A stretch of DNA of 64,000 nucleotides from Methylobacterium fujisawaense (GCF_014138435.1 NZ_JACJIM010000004.1:310001-374000), one strand, 5' to 3'; positions 7,702 through 17,138 are shown, counted from the first letter of the stretch. Made by a program: numbers and translations. Notes: a model not told the origin generated them from the sequence alone.

Positions 7702-9195
7702 TCAGGGCTTCCGGCCCTCGGGCTCGCCCTTCCGGAGGGCGGGCTTCGCCTCGGCCTTGCCGTCGATCTTGCCCTCGACCTTGGCGGTCTTCACCGCATG
7801 GGCCTTGGCGGCCTTCGGCGCGACCTTCTCGGCGGCGTGGGCGAGCTTCACCGGCTCCGGCACCACCGCGGCGTCGACCGCCGGGGTCGGGGGTGCCGCC
7901 GGGGCCGGCTTGTCCTTGGCGAAGAGCTGGCCGAACAGCTTCTGGTAGCTGCTCGGGTCGCCGTCCGCGTCGGCGACCGCGATCCGCGCGGGCTTCTCGG
8001 GCAGCGCCGCCGTGGTCTCGACCTGCGCGTTGGGATCGGCGCGGTTCGCCATGAGCGTCGTGACCGCCGGCTTCGCGGGCTCCCGCCCGCGCCCCTTGCC
8101 GTCGGCCTTCGCGGCCCGGGCGGGGGCCGCCGGCTCGGCGCCGGCCAGCATCACCGGCTGGCCCTTCGGCGTGACCTCGATCTCCTGCGGGCCCGCCGCC
8201 AGGGTCTCGGGCCGGCTCACGTCGCCGAGATTGTGCCGTCCGTATTCCTTGGCGTCGTACGGCAGGACCGTCTCGGTCCCGCCGAGGCTCGCGAAGGCGC
8301 TCGTGTTCTGCGGGCGGAAGACCGGGTTCTGGCCGCCGTCCTGGTAGACGACCCGCACCGCCGGCGTGCCCTTGGCGACGAGGTCGGCGACCGCGCGGGC
8401 GTCGTGCGCGCTCTTCTCCGCCACCAGCGGGTCGACATGGGGCTTGCACGAGCCGGCCGCCGCGTCGGCCCCGCCGAACACGTATTTGGTCCCGCACTGG
8501 CCGACCTTCGGCTCCTCGTGCAGGGCCTCGAAATAGTCGGACCCTTCCTTGAGGTTCTGCCAGAAGGCGATGTTCGGGTCGTTGCGGAACTTGGCCATGT
8601 TCTCGGCTGTCATCCGGAACGGATAGGACTGGAACTGGAAGCTGCGCTGGCCGCCGATGAACGCCTCGCGGGCGATGGCGTAGATCTCCGCGATGGTGGC
8701 GTCGGTCATGGCGAAGCAGCCCGCCGACGAGCAGGTGCCGTGCACCATCAGGTACTTGCCGGTGCGCCCGTTGGCCCGGTCGACGGCATTGGGGAAGCCG
8801 GTATCGAACGAGAGATAGTACGAGGAATTCGGGTTCATCAGGCCCGGGGTGATCGTATAGAAGCCCTCCGGCGCCTGCCGGTCGCCCTCGCGGGTCTTGG
8901 GGCCGAGCTGGCCGGACCAGCGGCAGATCGGGTAGGTCTTCAGCAGGGCGTAACGGCCGTCGCCGCCCCGCTTCCAGATCTCCATCTCCGCTTCCTTCTT
9001 GAAGGTGCGGATCAGGATCGGGTCGGATTGCTGCATCCCCTTGGATTGCATCAGGGCGACCGTCTGGGGGGCGACCGGCGCGAGGCTGCGCGCGCTCGGG
9101 CCGTTGATCCCGGAGCCGTCCTGGCAGGCGGCGAGCGACAGGGCCAGCAGGGACGCTGCCGCCAGCAGTCGCGCGGTCGCGAGACGCGCCGTCAT
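7702..9195 (-). CDS. YafK/DpaA-like L,D-transpeptidase-fold lipoprotein with long tail
   Basis: 497 residues. The N-terminus is a lipoprotein signal with lipobox LAAC (Cys24). Residues about 55-230 form a YkuD-type domain of the YafK subgroup: WSGQLGPKTREGDRQAPEG (about 93-111), then PNAVDRANGRTG and the active-site stretch HGTCSSAGCFAM (about 152-163). E. coli YafK (DpaA/LdtF) releases Braun lipoprotein from peptidoglycan; here the true substrate is unknown. Residues after about 300 are an Ala/Lys/Pro-rich low-complexity tail not found in YafK. ATG at 9195 is chosen because it gives the lipoprotein signal; the frame continues further upstream without a signal. Confidence 0.85.
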   Translation of the reverse strand: MTARLATARLLAAASLLALSLAACQDGSGINGPSARSLAPVAPQTVALMQSKGMQQSDPILIRTFKKEAEMEIWKRGGDGRYALLKTYPICRWSGQLGPKTREGDRQAPEGFYTITPGLMNPNSSYYLSFDTGFPNAVDRANGRTGKYLMVHGTCSSAGCFAMTDATIAEIYAIAREAFIGGQRSFQFQSYPFRMTAENMAKFRNDPNIAFWQNLKEGSDYFEALHEEPKVGQCGTKYVFGGADAAAGSCKPHVDPLVAEKSAHDARAVADLVAKGTPAVRVVYQDGGQNPVFRPQNTSAFASLGGTETVLPYDAKEYGRHNLGDVSRPETLAAGPQEIEVTPKGQPVMLAGAEPAAPARAAKADGKGRGREPAKPAVTTLMANRADPNAQVETTAALPEKPARIAVADADGDPSSYQKLFGQLFAKDKPAPAAPPTPAVDAAVVPEPVKLAHAAEKVAPKAAKAHAVKTAKVEGKIDGKAEAKPALRKGEPEGRKP

Positions 9196-9356
9196 GGGGA
9201 ACCTCGATCGTCTTACGCGCGCCCGCGGGCCTTGCTGGCCGCGTCGGGTGCCACTCCCCAACCCAATAGGCTCGTTAAGCTTGCGCCTTCCTTACCGCAA
9301 GGACGCGGGTGCAACACTGGATTGTTATCCGGTGTGGAGAGCCTGCGGCGCAGGCC

Positions 9357-10520
9357 CTATCCACAGGCGGCCGGGACCGCGGCGGGGCGACCCAGCCAGA
9401 GCACGAGGACGAGGCCGGCCAGCGCCAGGGCGGCGCCGGCCAGGGACACCGCCGGGTAGCCGAGCCCGGCATCGATCGTGGCGCCGCCGACGGCCGCCCC
9501 GACCGCGTTGCCGAGGTTGAAGGCGCCGATATTCATGGCCGAGGCGAGGCTGGGCGCGTCCGCCGCCTGCGCCATCACCCGCATCTGGAGCGGGGCCACG
9601 CTGGCGAAGCTCGCGACACCCCAGAGGACGATCAGCAACGCCGCGGCGGCCGCCCCGTGCATGCCCCAGGCGAACAGCACGAGGACGACGAGCTGCGCCG
9701 CCAGCGCGCCGATGATCGTGCCGTCCACCGAGTGGTCCGCGAGCCGGCCGCCGAGCCAGTTGCCCACGGTCAGGCCGAGCCCGAACAGGACCAGCATCGC
9801 GGTGACGAACGGCGCCGTCGCGCCGGTCTCGGTCCGCAGGATCGGCGCGATGTAGGTGAACACCGTGAACATCGCGCTGAACCCCACCATGGTCAGCGCC
9901 AGGGCCGCCAGGACGGGGCCGCGGCCGAGGACGCGCAGCTCGGACCACAGGTCGGCGCCCGGTTCGGCCTTCAGCTCCGGCAGGGCGAGCCGCAGCGCCA
10001 GCATGGCGACGGCGCCGATCGCGGCGATCCCCCAGAAGGCCGCGCGCCAGCCGAGCATCGCCCCGGTCCAGGCGGCGAGCGGCACGCCGCCGATCGTCGC
10101 GATGGCGAGGCCCGAGAACATGGCCGCCACCGCGGCGGCGCGGCGCTCCGGCGGCACGAGGCCGGCGGCCACCACCGCGCCGACGCCGAAGAAGGCCCCG
10201 TGGTTCAGCGCGGTGACGAGCCGGCCGGCGACCAGCATGGCGTAGCTGTCGGCGAGGGCCGCCATCAGGTTGCCGAGGGTGAAGATCGCCATCAGCCCGA
10301 CCAGCAGGCGCCGCCGGGGCAGGCGCGCGGTGGCGAGGGTCACGAGCGGCGCGCCGATCACTACGCCCAGCGCGTAGGCGCTGACGACGAGGCCCGCCGC
10401 CGGGATCGATACGTTCAGGTCGGCGGCGATCAGGGGCAGCATGCCCATGGGGGTGAACTCGGTCACGCCGATGCCGAAGGCCCCGACCGCGAGGGCCAGC
10501 AGGGGTGGGTTGAGCGCCAT
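9357..10520 (-). CDS. MFS exporter, DHA1 (AraJ/YdhP-like) type
   Basis: 387 residues with about twelve membrane helices. It begins LALAVGAFGIGVTEF (about 7-21), the usual opening of DHA1 sugar-efflux/drug-efflux proteins such as YdhP and AraJ, and has a GNWLGGRLAD-type loop in the second half. It should export small molecules by proton antiport; the substrate cannot be inferred. ATG 10520 gives the conserved start; the frame continues upstream into non-conserved sequence. It is divergent from a LysR gene, the usual arrangement for a regulated exporter. Confidence 0.85.
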   Translation of the reverse strand: MALNPPLLALAVGAFGIGVTEFTPMGMLPLIAADLNVSIPAAGLVVSAYALGVVIGAPLVTLATARLPRRRLLVGLMAIFTLGNLMAALADSYAMLVAGRLVTALNHGAFFGVGAVVAAGLVPPERRAAAVAAMFSGLAIATIGGVPLAAWTGAMLGWRAAFWGIAAIGAVAMLALRLALPELKAEPGADLWSELRVLGRGPVLAALALTMVGFSAMFTVFTYIAPILRTETGATAPFVTAMLVLFGLGLTVGNWLGGRLADHSVDGTIIGALAAQLVVLVLFAWGMHGAAAAALLIVLWGVASFASVAPLQMRVMAQAADAPSLASAMNIGAFNLGNAVGAAVGGATIDAGLGYPAVSLAGAALALAGLVLVLWLGRPAAVPAACG

Positions 10521-10678
10521 GGGGTCCGCATCTCCGTTCGTTCCGGTGAGGCAGGTGGCGGATTCGTCTTCAGGGCAGTAGTCCCCGCTCGGGACCAGGA
10601 TCTGTGCGCCGACGGCACGAATGCGGGCTTGCCGACGGATCGGCGACGGGGGCATCCTGCGCGGCTCTCCCGATCACG

Positions 10679-10743
10679 CCCTCATCGTGAGGTGCCCGCG
10701 CCGGCGGGCGTCGGAGGGGCGCTCCGGCACCCCAGGATGAGGG
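10679..10743. repeat. Palindromic intergenic element, copy A
   Basis: 65 bases framed by imperfect inverted ends CCTCATCGTGAGGTGC and GCACCCCAGGATGAGG, with GCGCTCCGGCAC inside. Copies B (33920-34046) and C (48255-48366) share these ends. It lies between the divergent MFS and LysR genes. The shortest of the three copies; no coding potential. Confidence 0.65.
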
Positions 10744-10791
10744 CCTCGGGTCGGAGCGCCCGGGATCGGCTTCGGGCATCGCGGGACGGGC

Positions 10792-11715
10792 ATGATGCTG
10801 CGCGACAAGGTCGACCGGGCGGGCGAGATGGCGGTGTTCGTGGCGGTGGCGGAGGCCGGCAGCCTGTCGGGGGCGGCGCGCCGGCTCGGGCTGACGCCCT
10901 CCGCGGTCAGCCGGATCGTCGCCCGGACCGAGGCGCGGCTCGGCGCGCGGCTCCTCGTGCGGACGACCCGGACCCTCCGGCTCACCGCCGAGGGGGAGAC
11001 CTACGGGCGCGCCGCGCGCCGCATCCTGGCGGATCTCGACGAGACCGAAGCCGCGCTCGCCGACCGGGGCTGCCCGCGCGGGCGGGTCCGGGTCAGCGCC
11101 GCCACCGCCCATGGCCGGCTCGTGATCGTGCCGCTGCTCGCCGCCTTCGTCGAGCGCCATCCCGGCATCACGGTGGAGATCGACCTCAGCGACGAACTCG
11201 CCGACGTGCTCGGCGGCCGGGCCGACGTGGCGATCCGGTTCGGCCCGCTCGCCGACAGCCCGCTCACCGCCCGGCGGCTCGGGGAGACCGGCCGGACGGT
11301 GGTGGCCTCGCCGGCCTACCTCGCCCGGGCCGGCACGCCGCGGCGGCCCGCCGACCTCGCCGGCCACAACTGCCTGGATTTCAGCTTCCGCCGCTCCGAG
11401 CCCGGATGGCCGTTCCGCGTCGACGGGCACGACAGCGTCCTGCCGGTGGGCGGCAACGTCGCCGCCAACAACGGCGAGACCCTGGTCCAGCTCGCCCTGC
11501 AGGGCACCGGCATCACCCGGGTCGGCAACTTCCACATCGCCGAGGATCTCGCCGCCGGCCGGCTGGTGCCGCTGCTGGAGCCGTTCAACCCGCAGGACCG
11601 CGAGGCGATCCACGCGGTGTTCGTGGGCGGCCCCGCCATGCCGGCCCGGGTGCGCGTGCTGGTGGATTTCCTGGCGGAGCGGATGCGCGGGGCCGCCTTC
11701 GGCGCTCACCCGTGA
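10792..11715 (+). CDS. LysR-family transcriptional regulator
   Basis: 307 residues: winged helix-turn-helix at about 10-70 (AEAGSLSGAARRLGLTPSAVSRIV) and a LysR substrate-binding domain from about 95 to 300. Because it is divergent from the MFS exporter it most likely controls that gene in response to a small ligand. The shared intergenic region is about 270 bases and contains palindromic element A. Starts ATG-ATG at 10792/10795, with the second codon shifting the protein by one residue only. Ligand and target are inferred from position. Confidence 0.9.
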   Translation: MMLRDKVDRAGEMAVFVAVAEAGSLSGAARRLGLTPSAVSRIVARTEARLGARLLVRTTRTLRLTAEGETYGRAARRILADLDETEAALADRGCPRGRVRVSAATAHGRLVIVPLLAAFVERHPGITVEIDLSDELADVLGGRADVAIRFGPLADSPLTARRLGETGRTVVASPAYLARAGTPRRPADLAGHNCLDFSFRRSEPGWPFRVDGHDSVLPVGGNVAANNGETLVQLALQGTGITRVGNFHIAEDLAAGRLVPLLEPFNPQDREAIHAVFVGGPAMPARVRVLVDFLAERMRGAAFGAHP

Positions 11716-11793
11716 GGCAATTGCCTCGCGCCCGTCCGCGTCGGCGCGATCGTTGCCCTGTCGCGCGCCACGCAGTTCGGGCTTGGCGCCCGC

Positions 11794-12525
11794 TCAGCCG
11801 AACAGCGCCGGCCGCCGCGCCGCCTCGGCCCGGATGATCTCCACCAAGGCCGCGTCGTCGGCCGGGTCGGCCAGCCGCAGGCCGACGGGCTCCGAGGGCG
11901 TGTGCACGGTGAGCCAGCGCAGGGATGTCCGCAGGTCGACCGCCTCGGCGACCGCCATGCGCGGATGCCCGGTCTCCAGCTGCAGGAAGGTCAGGTGGTT
12001 GCGGCTGGCGCGCTGCCCGAGCAGGTCGTCGATCGCCTCGACCACGTCCCGGGGCGTGTGGAGATGGGTCATCATCCAGAGGCGGTTGTCGGTGCCCGGC
12101 GTGTCGAGGGCCCGGCGCAGCCGGCGCACGCCCTCGGCGAGGAAGGCGTAATCCGCCTCGCTCGTCGCCGGGTCGTGGTGGTTGAACACGCATTCGAGGC
12201 CGTGCCGCTCCCGGTAGAGGCGGTGGCGCCCCCGCCAGATGCCGGGGCCGCGCCGCTCGGATTCCGGGATGCTCTCCAGCTGGCTCCGGTCGACGAGCGC
12301 GGAGAAATCGTCGGCGAGGCAGTCCCGGGCCATGCCGGGCATGGAGAAGATCCAGTCGAGGGGCCCCGACCATTGGCGCAGGTCGAGCGTCTTGAGGACG
12401 TGCGCCATCTGGCAGTTGCAGCCGAGGGAGATATGGTTGTGCCGGTCCGGCTCCCGCGCGTCGCGCCGGCCCAGCAGCCGGCCGAGCGCGCCGAACAGCC
12501 CCCCCGACGCCCCGGGCTCGCTCAC
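11794..12525 (-). CDS. DUF1796-like putative papain-like cysteine peptidase
   Basis: 243 residues. The opening ISLGCNCQMAHVL (about 31-43) and the later FNHHDP and HLHTPRDVV segments match the DUF1796 family, predicted to have a papain-like cysteine peptidase fold, with the Cys in GCNCQ as possible nucleophile and a downstream His. Actual activity is not established. GTG 12525 overlaps the accA stop by four bases (GTGA), so it is translated in tandem with accA. No functional link to fatty-acid synthesis is known to me. A start further upstream would read into accA. Confidence 0.7.
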   Translation of the reverse strand: MSEPGASGGLFGALGRLLGRRDAREPDRHNHISLGCNCQMAHVLKTLDLRQWSGPLDWIFSMPGMARDCLADDFSALVDRSQLESIPESERRGPGIWRGRHRLYRERHGLECVFNHHDPATSEADYAFLAEGVRRLRRALDTPGTDNRLWMMTHLHTPRDVVEAIDDLLGQRASRNHLTFLQLETGHPRMAVAEAVDLRTSLRWLTVHTPSEPVGLRLADPADDAALVEIIRAEAARRPALFG

Positions 12526-13484
12526 AGGGTCCGGCCGATCGCCAGGAACTTCTCCGCGCGCCGGTCGCGGATCTCGACGGCCGTCAGGCCGTCGAACTGG
12601 GCGAGGGCGTCGGCGACGGCGTCGCCCGCGGCCCGGATCGCCGCCTCGCGGTCGCGATGCGCCCCGCCGGTGGCCTCCGGGATGATCCCGTCGATGACGC
12701 CGAGGCGCAGCAGGTCCTGGGCGGTGATCTTCATGGCGGTGGCGGCGTCGGCGGCGCGGCCCTGGTCGCGCCACAGGATCGAGGCGGCGCCCTCCGGCGA
12801 GATCACCCCGTAGATCGCGTGCTCCAGCATGAGGACCCGGTTGGCGGTGGCGAGCGCGATGGCGCCGCCCGAGCCGCCCTCCCCGATCACCACGGCGACG
12901 TTGGGCACGCCCAGCGCGAGGCAGGCCTCGGTGGAGCGGGCGATGGCCTCGGCCTGGCCGCGCTCCTCCGCCTCGATGCCCGGATAGGCGCCGGCGGTGT
13001 CGACGAAGGCGAGGACCGGCAGGCCGAACCGGTCGGCGGTCTCCATGAGGCGGACCGCCTTGCGGTAGCCCTCGGGGCGGGCCATCCCGAAATTGTGGCG
13101 CAGCCGCGCCTCGGTGGTGGCGCCCTTCTCCTGGCCGAGCACCAGGACCGGCCGTCCGCGGAACCGCCCGAACCCGCCGAGGATCGCCTCGTCCTCGCCG
13201 AAGTTCCGGTCGCCGGCCAGCGGGGTGAACTCGGTGATCAGCCCGTCGCAATAGTCCACGAAGTGCGGCCGCTGCGGGTGGCGCGCCACCTGGGTCTTCT
13301 GCCAGGGGGTGAGGTTCGCGTAGATCTCCGCCAGCGCCTGGCCGGCCTTGGCCTCGAGCCGGCCGACCTCCTCGGCGATGGAGACCGCGCCGTCGCGCGC
13401 GCTCACGGCGCGCAGTTCCTCGAGCTTGGCCTCCAGCTCGGCCACCGGCTTCTCGAAGTCGAGGTAGGTGCGCGTCACCGCCAT
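12522..13484 (-). CDS. accA: Acetyl-CoA carboxylase carboxyltransferase subunit alpha
   Basis: 320 residues, the normal length for AccA. With AccD it moves the carboxyl group from biotin to acetyl-CoA to make malonyl-CoA, the first committed step of fatty-acid synthesis. The family opening TYLDFEKPVAELEAKLEEL, the PEGYRKA segment (about 175) and GEGGSGGAIALA (oxyanion region) are visible. ATG 13484 gives the conserved N-terminus; an in-frame extension upstream is proline/arginine-rich and unlikely to be translated. The stop overlaps the following DUF1796 start. Confidence 0.96.
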   Translation of the reverse strand: MAVTRTYLDFEKPVAELEAKLEELRAVSARDGAVSIAEEVGRLEAKAGQALAEIYANLTPWQKTQVARHPQRPHFVDYCDGLITEFTPLAGDRNFGEDEAILGGFGRFRGRPVLVLGQEKGATTEARLRHNFGMARPEGYRKAVRLMETADRFGLPVLAFVDTAGAYPGIEAEERGQAEAIARSTEACLALGVPNVAVVIGEGGSGGAIALATANRVLMLEHAIYGVISPEGAASILWRDQGRAADAATAMKITAQDLLRLGVIDGIIPEATGGAHRDREAAIRAAGDAVADALAQFDGLTAVEIRDRRAEKFLAIGRTL

Positions 13485-13641
13485 CGTATCACAGATCTTC
13501 CCGGGGTCCGCCGCGCGGGGGCGGCGGGCGCGAGGTGTTGGCGATGGCGGGAGTGGTGTCAACCGGCCTGTTGCCGGACCGGGCCGCCGGCCGGCGGTCC
13601 GGGCCCTCGGCCGGCGGCCCGGACAGGCCGCGGCCGGAGTG

Positions 13642-15015
13642 TCAGGCTGCCTGCGACTCGACCCGGTTCCGTCCGGCCGCCTTGGCCCGGTAGAGGGCGA
13701 GGTCGGCGCGCCGGAGCATGTCGGCGGCGCAGAGATCCTCGCCGCGGCGCACGGCGACTCCGATCGAGACGGTCACGGGCACCGTCCGGGTAGCCCCCAG
13801 CACCGAGAACGGCACCGCCTCGACCCGCTCGCGGATGCGCTCGGCGATGCCCTGGGCCTCGCCGAGCCCCGCCTCCGGCAGGATCACCACCACCTCCTCG
13901 CCGCCGTAGCGCGCCACGATGTCGATGGGCCGGGTGTGCTGGCGGACCCGCTCGGCGAAGCCGCGCAGCACCTCGTCGCCGGCCTCGTGGCCGAAGCTGT
14001 CGTTGATGCCCTTGAAGTGGTCGATGTCGAGGATGAGCACGGAGAGCTGGGCCCGGCGGGCGGCCTCGTCGCCGAACAGCGTGCCGAGATGGTTGTCGAG
14101 GTAGCGCCGGTTGTGCAGGCCGGTGAGCGCGTCGATCACGGCCATCTGGAGCGAGGCCTGCATCGCCCCCCGGAGCGCCTCGGTGAAGCGCTTGCGCTTC
14201 ACCTGGGTGCGGACCCGGGCCATCAGCTCGTTGCGGTCGACCGGGCGCATCAGGAAGTCGTGCACGCCGAAATCGAGGCCGCGGACGACCCGGGCGCGGT
14301 CGTGCTCCTCCGCCAGCATGATCAGCGGCATCGTCCGGGTCCGATCCAGCGACCGGAGCTGGCTGCACAGGCGCAGGCCGTCGAAGCCCGCCAGATCGAG
14401 GCTGACCAGGGCGAGATCGAAGGGCGCCTCGGCGGCGAGGTGCAGGGCCGCCTGCGGATCGGGCTCGACCGTGACGACGTGGTGCTGGCGCAGGGCCCCG
14501 GCGAGGCGCTCGGCCGATCCGGGGCGGTCCTCGATGAGCAGGATCCGGGCATCGAGGCCGGTCTCGGCGGTGGCCAGCGCCAGGGGATCGCCGATCCCGA
14601 ATTCGCGCGAGGCGAGCGCGCGCTGGCGCAGCTCGTCGGTCACCGCCTTGAGGCGCACGAGGCTGCGCACCCGGCTGAACAGGGCGGTGTCGTCCACGGG
14701 CTTGGTCAGGAAGTCGTCGGCCCCGGCGTCGAGGCCGCGCAGGCGGTCCGCGGGCTGGTCGAGGGCCGTGACCATCACCACCGGGATATGGGCCGTGAGC
14801 GGGTTGTTCTTGAGGTGCCGGCAGACCTCGAACCCGTCCATGCCGGGCATCATCACGTCGAGCAGGACGAGGTCGCAGAGGCCCTTCTCGCAGATCGCGA
14901 TCGCGTCCCGGCCATTCATGGCCGCGAGCGTGTCGAAATATTCCAGGCCGAGCTTCGTCTCCAGAAGCCTGACGTTCGGGAACAGATCATCGACGATCAG
15001 GACACGGGCCGACAT
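13642..15015 (-). CDS. pleD: PleD-type response regulator with diguanylate cyclase domain
   Basis: 457 residues: receiver 1 (about 1-120, phospho-acceptor Asp in LLDVMMPGMDG), receiver 2 (about 155-270), and a GGDEF domain (about 285-450) with active motif GGEEV. Receiver 2 has Ser where the phospho-Asp should be (ALVSLDLAG), as expected for the adaptor receiver. RPID five residues before GGEEV fits the RxxD inhibitory c-di-GMP site. PleD makes c-di-GMP and directs polar development in Caulobacter. divK lies upstream on the same strand, as in other alphaproteobacteria, but separated by a strong hairpin. ATG 15015 gives the usual start MSARVLIVDD. Confidence 0.95.
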   Translation of the reverse strand: MSARVLIVDDLFPNVRLLETKLGLEYFDTLAAMNGRDAIAICEKGLCDLVLLDVMMPGMDGFEVCRHLKNNPLTAHIPVVMVTALDQPADRLRGLDAGADDFLTKPVDDTALFSRVRSLVRLKAVTDELRQRALASREFGIGDPLALATAETGLDARILLIEDRPGSAERLAGALRQHHVVTVEPDPQAALHLAAEAPFDLALVSLDLAGFDGLRLCSQLRSLDRTRTMPLIMLAEEHDRARVVRGLDFGVHDFLMRPVDRNELMARVRTQVKRKRFTEALRGAMQASLQMAVIDALTGLHNRRYLDNHLGTLFGDEAARRAQLSVLILDIDHFKGINDSFGHEAGDEVLRGFAERVRQHTRPIDIVARYGGEEVVVILPEAGLGEAQGIAERIRERVEAVPFSVLGATRTVPVTVSIGVAVRRGEDLCAADMLRRADLALYRAKAAGRNRVESQAA

Positions 15016-15121
15016 GCTTCCTCGTAGGGGCGCGGTGGAGCGGCCCGGACCGGGCACCGTGTGCCGTGGCGCGCACCGCCGGTCAGCCGCAGGGGCCTGG
15101 GCGGATACGACAGGACGGACG

Positions 15122-15167
15122 GTTGAACCGGTCACCCGACCCGGACGGATCGGGTGACCGGTTCAAC
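15122..15167 (-). terminator. Large perfect hairpin between divK and pleD
   Basis: Two perfect 18-base arms (GTTGAACCGGTCACCCGA at 15122-15139 and its complement at 15150-15167) enclose a 10-base loop. It lies 20 bases downstream of the divK stop and 106 bases upstream of pleD. No T-run follows. It could terminate or attenuate divK transcripts before pleD, or stabilise the divK mRNA. Confidence 0.6.
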
Positions 15168-15187
15168 GGCGCGCCTCGCCGGCGTGG

Positions 15188-15556
15188 TCACGGCTCAAGA
15201 TAGGCCCGAACCGTTGCCAAAAACTTCGCAACCGAGATCGGCTTCGACAGGTAGGCCTCGCAGCCGCCCTCGCGGATCCGCTCCTCGTCGCCCTTCATGG
15301 CGAAGGCCGTGATGGCGATGACCGGAATGCCCTTGAGGTCGTCATCCTCCTTGAGCCATTTCGTCACCTCGAGCCCGGAGACCTCGGGGAGCTGGATGTC
15401 CATGAGGATCAGGTCGGGATGATGGGCGCGGGCCAGTTCGATCGCCTCGATGCCGTGGGCGGTCTTCAGGGTCGCGTAGCCGTTCGCCTCCAGCAGGTCG
15501 TTGAACAGCTTCATGTTCAACTCGTTGTCCTCGACGATCAGCACCGTCTTCTTCAT
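15188..15556 (-). CDS. divK: Single-domain response regulator DivK
   Basis: 122 residues, a lone receiver domain with the acidic pocket (VEDN), phospho-acceptor Asp53 in [10 protein letters not shown], and the conserved Lys in YLSKP. It matches DivK, the polar cell-fate response regulator that controls CtrA through DivL/CckA and is handled by the kinases DivJ and PleC. pleD follows on the same strand beyond a hairpin. It is divergent from the DUF3572 gene, with about 75 bases between starts. Confidence 0.95.
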   Translation of the reverse strand: MKKTVLIVEDNELNMKLFNDLLEANGYATLKTAHGIEAIELARAHHPDLILMDIQLPEVSGLEVTKWLKEDDDLKGIPVIAITAFAMKGDEERIREGGCEAYLSKPISVAKFLATVRAYLEP

Positions 15557-15630
15557 GATCCGATGTCCCGGTGCGCGCCGATCATGATTAGTGGGCGGTG
15601 AAGCCCCTCCGTCACCTTTGTAGCGTTCAC

Positions 15631-15933
15631 ATGTTGATGAATGGCAAACCTCTTCAAGGGGATGAGTCCGCCGAACGGCTCGCCCTGGACGTTCTGTTGT
15701 GGATCGCGGGGGACGAGGACCGGCTCCTGCCCTTCCTGGCGGCGAGCGGATTGAGCCCCGACACGCTGCGCGAAAGCGCCCGGGAGCCGGCTTTCCTGGT
15801 GGGCGTCCTCGACCACGTGATGGGCGACGAGAACGTCCTCGTCGCCTGCGCGAACGGCCTCGGCGTCAAGCCGGAGCGGATCGCCGCGGCGTGGCAGCGG
15901 CTGTCGCCGCGGCCGGATGACGAATGGGCGTGA
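15631..15933 (+). CDS. DUF3572 family protein
   Basis: A 100-residue, mostly helical acidic protein. Segments [32 protein letters not shown] and [16 protein letters not shown] match DUF3572, a family of unknown function common in Alphaproteobacteria and usually next to divK, as here. ATG 15631 is preferred; ATG 15637 would remove two residues, and upstream in-frame codons lack family similarity. Confidence 0.8.
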   Translation: MLMNGKPLQGDESAERLALDVLLWIAGDEDRLLPFLAASGLSPDTLRESAREPAFLVGVLDHVMGDENVLVACANGLGVKPERIAAAWQRLSPRPDDEWA

Positions 15934-16226
15934 GGCCTCCGGCGCGACGCGGACCGCTGCGCGCGTCCCGCCCGCGGATCCCGGGCCTGCCCGCGATCCG
16001 CGCCCGGCCTGCCCCTGGCCCAGCACCATGAGGCATGGGTCCCGGGCGCTGGTCTCTCACGCGGTGGATGGCTGGCACACGACGTGGGGATCGGCGAGCC
16101 CGCGCGGGAGAAGGGGGCCGCGCCGCACCCCGCGACCCAACGCGCGACCCGCCCCCCGATCGGATCGGCGGGCCCGGGAGCCCGGGAGCATGGTCGGAAC
16201 GGTGCGCGCCCTCTGCCCACCGGCGC

Positions 16227-17138
16227 TCAGGGCGTGCAGCCCTTCCCCGCGTCCTTGTCGCTCCGCCCCGCCTTGGCGTCGATGTCGAGGGCGGTCATGT
16301 CGCCCAGGATGGCGAAATCGCCGTAATCGAGCTTGAGCGCGCCGCTGACGCCGTTCTCGTACAGGTCGAAGCCGAGGGTGTAGATCGGCGTGCGCTCCCC
16401 GGCGCCCTCGGTGTAGTAGCTCAGGCGGACCGGCCAGTGCGGCATGCCGGCGAGCGAACCGTCGCGCAGCGGCTTGTCCCGGTCGGAGCCCGCGGCCGAA
16501 GCCGGGCCGGTCTCCGTGTGGCCGATCACCGCGAAGGTGTCGTAGATCTTCTTGCCGTCGTCCGAGCCGTCGTAGACCTTGACCGAGAGGGTCGACTGGC
16601 CGGCCCGCGCCGCCGCGATCAGGCGGCGCATGTGCTCGCTCGGGAACAGGACCGGCCCCTCCACGGTGAACGGCTTCGGGCCGCCCTTCAGCTTCACCGT
16701 GAGGGCGTCGCCCTGCTCGGAGGCGGTCCCGTCCACCGGGGCGGCGGCCTTGTTGTTGGTCAGCGTCGTCGTCTTGAACCGGAACTCGCGCCCCTGCCCG
16801 CCCTCGAAGGTGGTGCTGCGCATGTCCGACAGGCGCGTGCCGGTCTCGCCGGAGGACAGTTCCGTCACCTGGCGGGTCAGCATCGTGTAGCCCCGGCAGG
16901 CATCCCCCCGGAAGTCGATGACGATGCGCCCGCGGGCGCTCTCCACCGAGCGGGTGCCTCCGCCCTCGGCCAGCGACAGGTCGTAGACCGCCCGATGGTT
17001 GGCCAGGACGATCTCGGGCGACGGGGTCGCCGCCTCGGGCTTGGCCGCCGGTTCGGGCCCGGCGGGCGGGGCCGCCTGGGCGTTCCCGGCGCAGACGAGA
17101 AGGCCGGCCGTCAGCAGTCGGAAGAGGCGCAGGCGCAT
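16227..17138 (-). CDS. EipB-like periplasmic envelope protein (DUF1849)
   Basis: 303 residues with a signal peptide (about 1-22). The mature part contains HRAVYDLSLAEG (about 50) and YTLGFDLYENGVSGALKLDYGDF near the C-terminus, matching DUF1849. The Brucella member EipB is a periplasmic beta-spiral protein needed for envelope integrity and virulence. Two cysteines (in FRGDACRGY and GKGCTP) are placed as in the family, where they can form a disulfide. ATG 17138 is used; a TTG two codons upstream is an alternative. Confidence 0.85.
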   Translation of the reverse strand: MRLRLFRLLTAGLLVCAGNAQAAPPAGPEPAAKPEAATPSPEIVLANHRAVYDLSLAEGGGTRSVESARGRIVIDFRGDACRGYTMLTRQVTELSSGETGTRLSDMRSTTFEGGQGREFRFKTTTLTNNKAAAPVDGTASEQGDALTVKLKGGPKPFTVEGPVLFPSEHMRRLIAAARAGQSTLSVKVYDGSDDGKKIYDTFAVIGHTETGPASAAGSDRDKPLRDGSLAGMPHWPVRLSYYTEGAGERTPIYTLGFDLYENGVSGALKLDYGDFAILGDMTALDIDAKAGRSDKDAGKGCTP

